Below, piece after piece: positions 60,826-64,000 of a DNA stretch of 64,000 nt. The notes below the pieces were generated by a model. That model had not been told where the DNA came from, made no database searches, and saw nothing but the letters and a program-made list of their open reading frames with translations. The DNA is from Sphingomonas arvum. GTDB lineage: Bacteria > Pseudomonadota > Alphaproteobacteria > Sphingomonadales > Sphingomonadaceae. How positions within the stretch are numbered: position 1 is the first letter of the stretch; every line of letters begins with the position of its first letter. The stretch lies in contig NZ_JAPDOB010000001.1 in NCBI RefSeq assembly GCF_026013565.1, positions 1 to 64,000 of the forward strand, read 5' to 3'. The translations under genes and the position numbers were made by a program.

Positions 60826-61418
60826 TTGGCCCGCTCCCGCAGCTTAGCCCGTACCGCGAGGACATAGATCACAAGCGCGGTCAGCGCGAAGGCGAACCAC
60901 TGAAAGGCGTAGGCACGATGGTTGTTGGGAACGTCGGCGATGTCGGGCGCGGCGCTCGGCTCCAGCCCGGCAAAGCCCTGGTCGGAGATCAGCCGCATGC
61001 GCTGCTCGCCGTCGGGCCCGATCATCCCGCTAACCGATCCGCCCTTCCAGCCGCCGCCGGCGCGAGGGTCACGCGACCAGCCGATGTCGACCCGCATGCC
61101 CGGCCCTTCCATGCCGCCCGTCCGGCAGTCAACCAGGTGGCTGTAGCCAGTCTCGCCTTTGCGACTGCGGCCCCCCACAGCCTTGCTAGCAACCGGCTGC
61201 AGGCACAGCCCGGTCGCACGGCGGAACAGCGGCAGGTCCTTGTCGGCGACTGGAAGAGTCGGCCACACGGTCGGCGGCATCCCCTCTGCCGCCGCGTAGC
61301 GGGCGAGCAGGGCCTCTTTCTCGTGAGCCCGGCGGAGCTGCCAGACACCAAGGCCGACCATGACGGCAGCGGCGGCCAGCACCAGCAGGGTGGGGATGAG
61401 CGGCAGGCGTCGCATCAT
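60822..61418 (-). CDS. SURF1 family cytochrome oxidase assembly protein
   Basis: 198 aa, somewhat short for the family (~230-250). Two membrane segments flank a periplasmic domain: N-terminal LIPTLLVLAAAAVMVGLGVWQLRR (WQLRR is the family mark) and C-terminal NHRAYAFQWFAFALTALVIYV. The periplasmic portion includes MRVDIGWSRDPR (GW motif). It assists haem a insertion into subunit I. Overlaps DUF983 by ATGA. Confidence 0.92.
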   Translation of the reverse strand: MMRRLPLIPTLLVLAAAAVMVGLGVWQLRRAHEKEALLARYAAAEGMPPTVWPTLPVADKDLPLFRRATGLCLQPVASKAVGGRSRKGETGYSHLVDCRTGGMEGPGMRVDIGWSRDPRAGGGWKGGSVSGMIGPDGEQRMRLISDQGFAGLEPSAAPDIADVPNNHRAYAFQWFAFALTALVIYVLAVRAKLRERAK

Positions 61419-61789
61419 GGGATGAGGCGCCCTTCATGCGCGCGGTTGCGATACTCGGCGCCGAGCAGCCAGGCCTTCGCCAGCCGCAATCCGCCGAGCG
61501 TCAGGAAGACGCCTACCGGCAACCAGACGAGGTGCACCCACCACGGCGGCTCGGCCGCGGCGTCGGTCACCAGCGCGAGCACCGTGAGCACCGCGCCGAC
61601 TATCAGGATCAGGAAGGCAGCGGGTCCGTCGCCGACGTTGAACTGGGTGAAATCGAGACCGCACGCGCTGCACCGGTCGGCAAAACGAACAGGGCCGGCG
61701 AACAGCCGGCCCTTTCCACAGCGTGGGCAGGTCCCCTTCAGCGCCGTGGTCAGCGCATCCGCGTCCTGCCGCTCGCCGTTTTCGCTCAC
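61415..61789 (-). CDS. DUF983 family protein
   Basis: 124 aa from GTG 61789. An N-terminal zinc ribbon (TCPRCGKGRLFAG and DRCSACGLDFTQF, CxxC pairs) followed by GDGPAAFLILIVGAVLTVLAL and a second membrane segment (LVWLPVGVFLTLGGL). The family is regularly encoded with coxC and surf1 in Alphaproteobacteria and is presumed to aid oxidase assembly. Overlaps coxC by GTGA. Confidence 0.9.
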   Translation of the reverse strand: MSENGERQDADALTTALKGTCPRCGKGRLFAGPVRFADRCSACGLDFTQFNVGDGPAAFLILIVGAVLTVLALVTDAAAEPPWWVHLVWLPVGVFLTLGGLRLAKAWLLGAEYRNRAHEGRLIP

Positions 61790-62631
61790 CCGTGGACCGG
61801 CGCGCCCCAGCCGCCCCAGACGTAAATGGAGACGAACAGGAACAGCCACACCACGTCCACGAAGTGCCAATACCAGGCGGCGGCTTCGAAGCCGAAATGC
61901 TTCTGCGGCGTGAAGTCGCCCTTGGTTGCACGGACGTAGCAAACGATCAGAAAGATGGTGCCGATGATGACGTGCGCGCCGTGGAAGCCCGTCGCCATGA
62001 AGAAGGCCGACGTATAGACGTTGGCCGGGCTCTCCTCCGTCCCGTGCGCAGACGAGAAGGAGAAGGGTGCATGCGCATATTCGTACGCCTGAATGAAAGA
62101 GAAGATCAGGCCCAGGGCAATGGTCAGCAGCAGGCCGGTCTTCAAACCCTTGCGGTCGCCGTTGATCAGCGAGTGGTGGGCCCAGGTCACCGTAGTGCCG
62201 GAGCAGAGCAGGATTAGCGTGTTGAGGAGCGGGAAGCTGAACGGGTTCAGCACTTCCATGCCCTTGGGCGGCCATTGCGCGCCGATCGACTCCACCGCAC
62301 TCGGGAACAGGGCGTTGGCGAAATAAGCCCAGAACCAGGCCACGAAGAACATTACCTCCGAGGCGATGAACAGGATCATGCCGTAGCGCAGGTGCAGCTG
62401 CACAACCGGGGTGTGATCGCCCGCGCGGCTTTCGTGCACCACGTCGCGCCACCAGCTGAACATCACCGCGAGTACGCCAAGCAAACCGAACGCGAATACG
62501 AACTTGCCGTACGGATTCTCGTGCATCCACATGACGCCGCCGCCCGTCAGGAACAGGGCGGCCATGCTGCCGGCGAACGGCCACAGGCTCGGCGGAAGGA
62601 TGTGATAATCGTGGTTCTTGGTCGCGGCCAT
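61786..62631 (-). CDS. ctaE: Cytochrome c oxidase subunit III
   Basis: 281 aa, seven membrane segments: HDYHILPPSLWPFAGSMAAL at the N-terminus, GMILFIASEVMFFVAWFWAYF (the conserved SEVMFF Glu), LLCSGTTVTWAHHSLI, YTSAFFMATGFHGAHVIIGT and AAWYWHFVDVVWLFLFVSIY. It stabilises subunit I of the aa3 oxidase. ctaG ends 37 nt upstream. Confidence 0.97.
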   Translation of the reverse strand: MAATKNHDYHILPPSLWPFAGSMAALFLTGGGVMWMHENPYGKFVFAFGLLGVLAVMFSWWRDVVHESRAGDHTPVVQLHLRYGMILFIASEVMFFVAWFWAYFANALFPSAVESIGAQWPPKGMEVLNPFSFPLLNTLILLCSGTTVTWAHHSLINGDRKGLKTGLLLTIALGLIFSFIQAYEYAHAPFSFSSAHGTEESPANVYTSAFFMATGFHGAHVIIGTIFLIVCYVRATKGDFTPQKHFGFEAAAWYWHFVDVVWLFLFVSIYVWGGWGAPVHG

Positions 62632-62668
62632 GGGCGGTGTGTGCTTCCCAGTTGATTTGCCGCGGTTC

Positions 62669-63229
62669 TTAGCTGGCAGTTTCCGGATTTGCCACCGGGT
62701 AAAATGTATAGCTCAGCGTGATCTCATGAATGTCCTTTGTCGCCTCGTCCTCGCGGATCTTGGGGTCGACAAAGAACACCACCGGCATGTCGGCGCGCTG
62801 CCCGGGCCGCAGCGTCTGCTCGGTGAAGCAGAAGCATTCAATCTTGCTGAAATACTGCCCGGCCTGCTCGGGCGAGACGTTGAAGATCGCCCGGCCGGTG
62901 GTGGTGCGCGCGGTCAGGTTGTGCGCGAAGTACTTGACCGTGGTCCGCTCGCCCGGATGGATCTTGACCACCGTCTGCTCGGGCTTGAACTGCCATGGCA
63001 GGGCGGGATTGATGTTCGCATCGAACCGCACTCCGATCTCACCCGCGACGGCGCCCGGCGCGCTGTCGGCGCGCTGCGGGGTGCCACCGTAGCCAGTCGC
63101 CTGGCAGAAGGCACGGTAGAGCGGGACTGACGCAAACGCGACGCCGAGCATGAACAGGACAAACAAGGTCGCCCGCAACGCAACCCGACGGTTGCGCCGA
63201 TCAGGATCGAGCGGAACGGCCGTGCTCAC
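62669..63229 (-). CDS. ctaG: Cytochrome c oxidase assembly protein CtaG (Cox11)
   Basis: 186 aa from GTG 63229. One N-terminal membrane helix (TLFVLFMLGVAFASVPLYRA) and a periplasmic beta domain with the copper-binding CFCF (KIECFCFTEQTL) and MPVVFFVDPKI. It delivers CuB to subunit I. The start is in a GTGA overlap with the small upstream gene. Confidence 0.96.
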   Translation of the reverse strand: MSTAVPLDPDRRNRRVALRATLFVLFMLGVAFASVPLYRAFCQATGYGGTPQRADSAPGAVAGEIGVRFDANINPALPWQFKPEQTVVKIHPGERTTVKYFAHNLTARTTTGRAIFNVSPEQAGQYFSKIECFCFTEQTLRPGQRADMPVVFFVDPKIREDEATKDIHEITLSYTFYPVANPETAS

Positions 63230-63363
63230 CGGTTCACCGTCAGCTTGGCCAGCGTAATAGCGAACACCAGGATCACAAACAGGATCAGCAGGATGGCCGT
63301 GGCGCGGGCGCCGCTGCGCTGGCGCGCTCGGATCAGCTCGTCCTCGGGGGGCGGGTCGGTCAT
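63226..63363 (-). CDS. Small membrane protein in the oxidase operon (45 aa)
   Basis: 45 aa: an acidic then basic N-terminus ([19 protein letters not shown]) and one helix ([21 protein letters not shown]) with a short tail. It is locked between ctaB (ATGA overlap) and ctaG (GTGA overlap), where Alphaproteobacteria carry a tiny CoxF-like protein. Function is presumed to be oxidase assembly; the sequence shows only a membrane anchor. Confidence 0.85.
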   Translation of the reverse strand: MTDPPPEDELIRARQRSGARATAILLILFVILVFAITLAKLTVNR

Positions 63364-64000
63364 AGCGGCAGCCAGCGGTCGGCAGCGACGGCACCGAACA
63401 GGGCGAACAGGTAGAGGATGGAGAAAGCGAACAAACGCTTTTCCGGCTTCATCGCCGCCGGTTCGGTTGCCCGGTTGGCGAGCACGGCTGCGGCCAGCAC
63501 CAGGAACACCGCGGACAACAGGACCGCTGTGATTCCGTAAAGAGCGCCGGTCAGGCCCAGCGGCCACGGCGCCACGGCCGCCGCCGCCATTGGCAGGCTG
63601 TACAGGAACACCTGCCGCCGGGTGTTGGCGACCCCTGCCACCACCGGCAACATCGGCACGCCGGCCTTCGCGTAATCCGACCGTACGAACAGGCTCAGGG
63701 CCCAGAAATGCGGTGGCGTCCAGAGGAAGATGAGCAGGAACAGCAGCACCGGCAGCAACTCGACCCGGCCGGTCGCAGCGACCCAGCCAATCAGCGGCGG
63801 AAAGGCGCCCGCAGCCCCGCCGATGACGATGTTCTGCGGGGTCCGACGCTTCAACCAGACCGTGTAGATCACCGCGTAGAAGAAGATGGAAAAGGCCAGG
63901 ATCAGCGCCGCCAAGTGGTTGGCCGCCAAGTCCATCAGGATGACGGAAGCGGCGGACAGGCCCACGGCGAAGTGCAGCGCGGTCTGCCGATCGAGCCGGC
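63360..64000 (-). CDS. ctaB: Protohaem IX farnesyltransferase (partial, 5' end off window)
   Basis: C-terminal ~213 residues only; translation begins off the right edge. Matches haem O synthase of the UbiA family: [95 protein letters not shown]. It converts haem B to haem O on the way to haem A. It is the most upstream visible gene of this operon. Confidence 0.95.
   Translation of the reverse strand, partial: RLDRQTALHFAVGLSAASVILMDLAANHLAALILAFSIFFYAVIYTVWLKRRTPQNIVIGGAAGAFPPLIGWVAATGRVELLPVLLFLLIFLWTPPHFWALSLFVRSDYAKAGVPMLPVVAGVANTRRQVFLYSLPMAAAAVAPWPLGLTGALYGITAVLLSAVFLVLAAAVLANRATEPAAMKPEKRLFAFSILYLFALFGAVAADRWLPL

Overview
The window is high-GC, tightly packed alphaproteobacterial chromosome, most likely from a member of the Sphingomonadales (Sphingomonas and relatives). 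This rests on gene content: an imuA-imuB-dnaE2 mutagenesis cassette behind a GAAC-N7-GAAC LexA box, an alphaproteobacterial ctaB-ctaG-coxC-surf1 operon, homogentisate-route tyrosine catabolism, and many 1-8 nt gene overlaps. No similarity search was possible; family calls come from reading motifs.

Layout. 1-3.1 kb is an accessory strip beside a tRNA-fMet gene: a broken IS110-type transposase, a receiver-domain fragment, a P-loop ATPase/membrane protein pair and a sulfotransferase whose codon use differs from the rest. 3.2-15.4 kb is a three-gene two-partner secretion operon (TpsB transporter, very large Gly-rich TpsA, exported TPR-CHAT protease) behind a promoter that overlaps a perfect inverted repeat. 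15.4-19.1 kb holds an ammonium transporter and a repair trio (exonuclease III, ATP-dependent ligase, AlkB-like dioxygenase). 19.1-22.9 kb carries hutG-like, hutI and hutU; hutH lies 8.5 kb away (31.4-32.9 kb), and the SOS mutasome cassette plus other genes sit between. 33-38.8 kb has crcB, a DUF808 protein, serS, a hydrolase, a thioesterase, a small membrane protein, an antiporter and pterin dehydratase.

38.9-41.6 kb encodes HPPD, a beta-ketoadipyl-CoA-type thiolase and a PaaD homologue, all overlapping. The opposite strand from 50.4 down to 41.6 kb is one continuous series: trp promoter, Trp-rich leader peptide, attenuator hairpin, trpD, fused trpCF, trpB, trpA, an SDR, a shortened class II DAHP synthase, aroA and a shortened aroC. 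The arrangement would place early and late shikimate enzymes under tryptophan attenuation.

52.7-56.5 kb is a KaiC-like ATPase followed by a hybrid histidine kinase with a pseudo-receiver domain. 57-58.7 kb has tRNA-Ser(GGA), a zinc peptidase and ccmAB. 58.7-64 kb is the cytochrome oxidase assembly operon with an M16 peptidase and a methyltransferase at its end; ctaB runs off the window.

Two genome-style features stand out: two genes (aroA, crcB) appear to start with CTG inside a CTGA overlap, and four convergent gene pairs share a 4-bp CTAG as reciprocal TAG stops.
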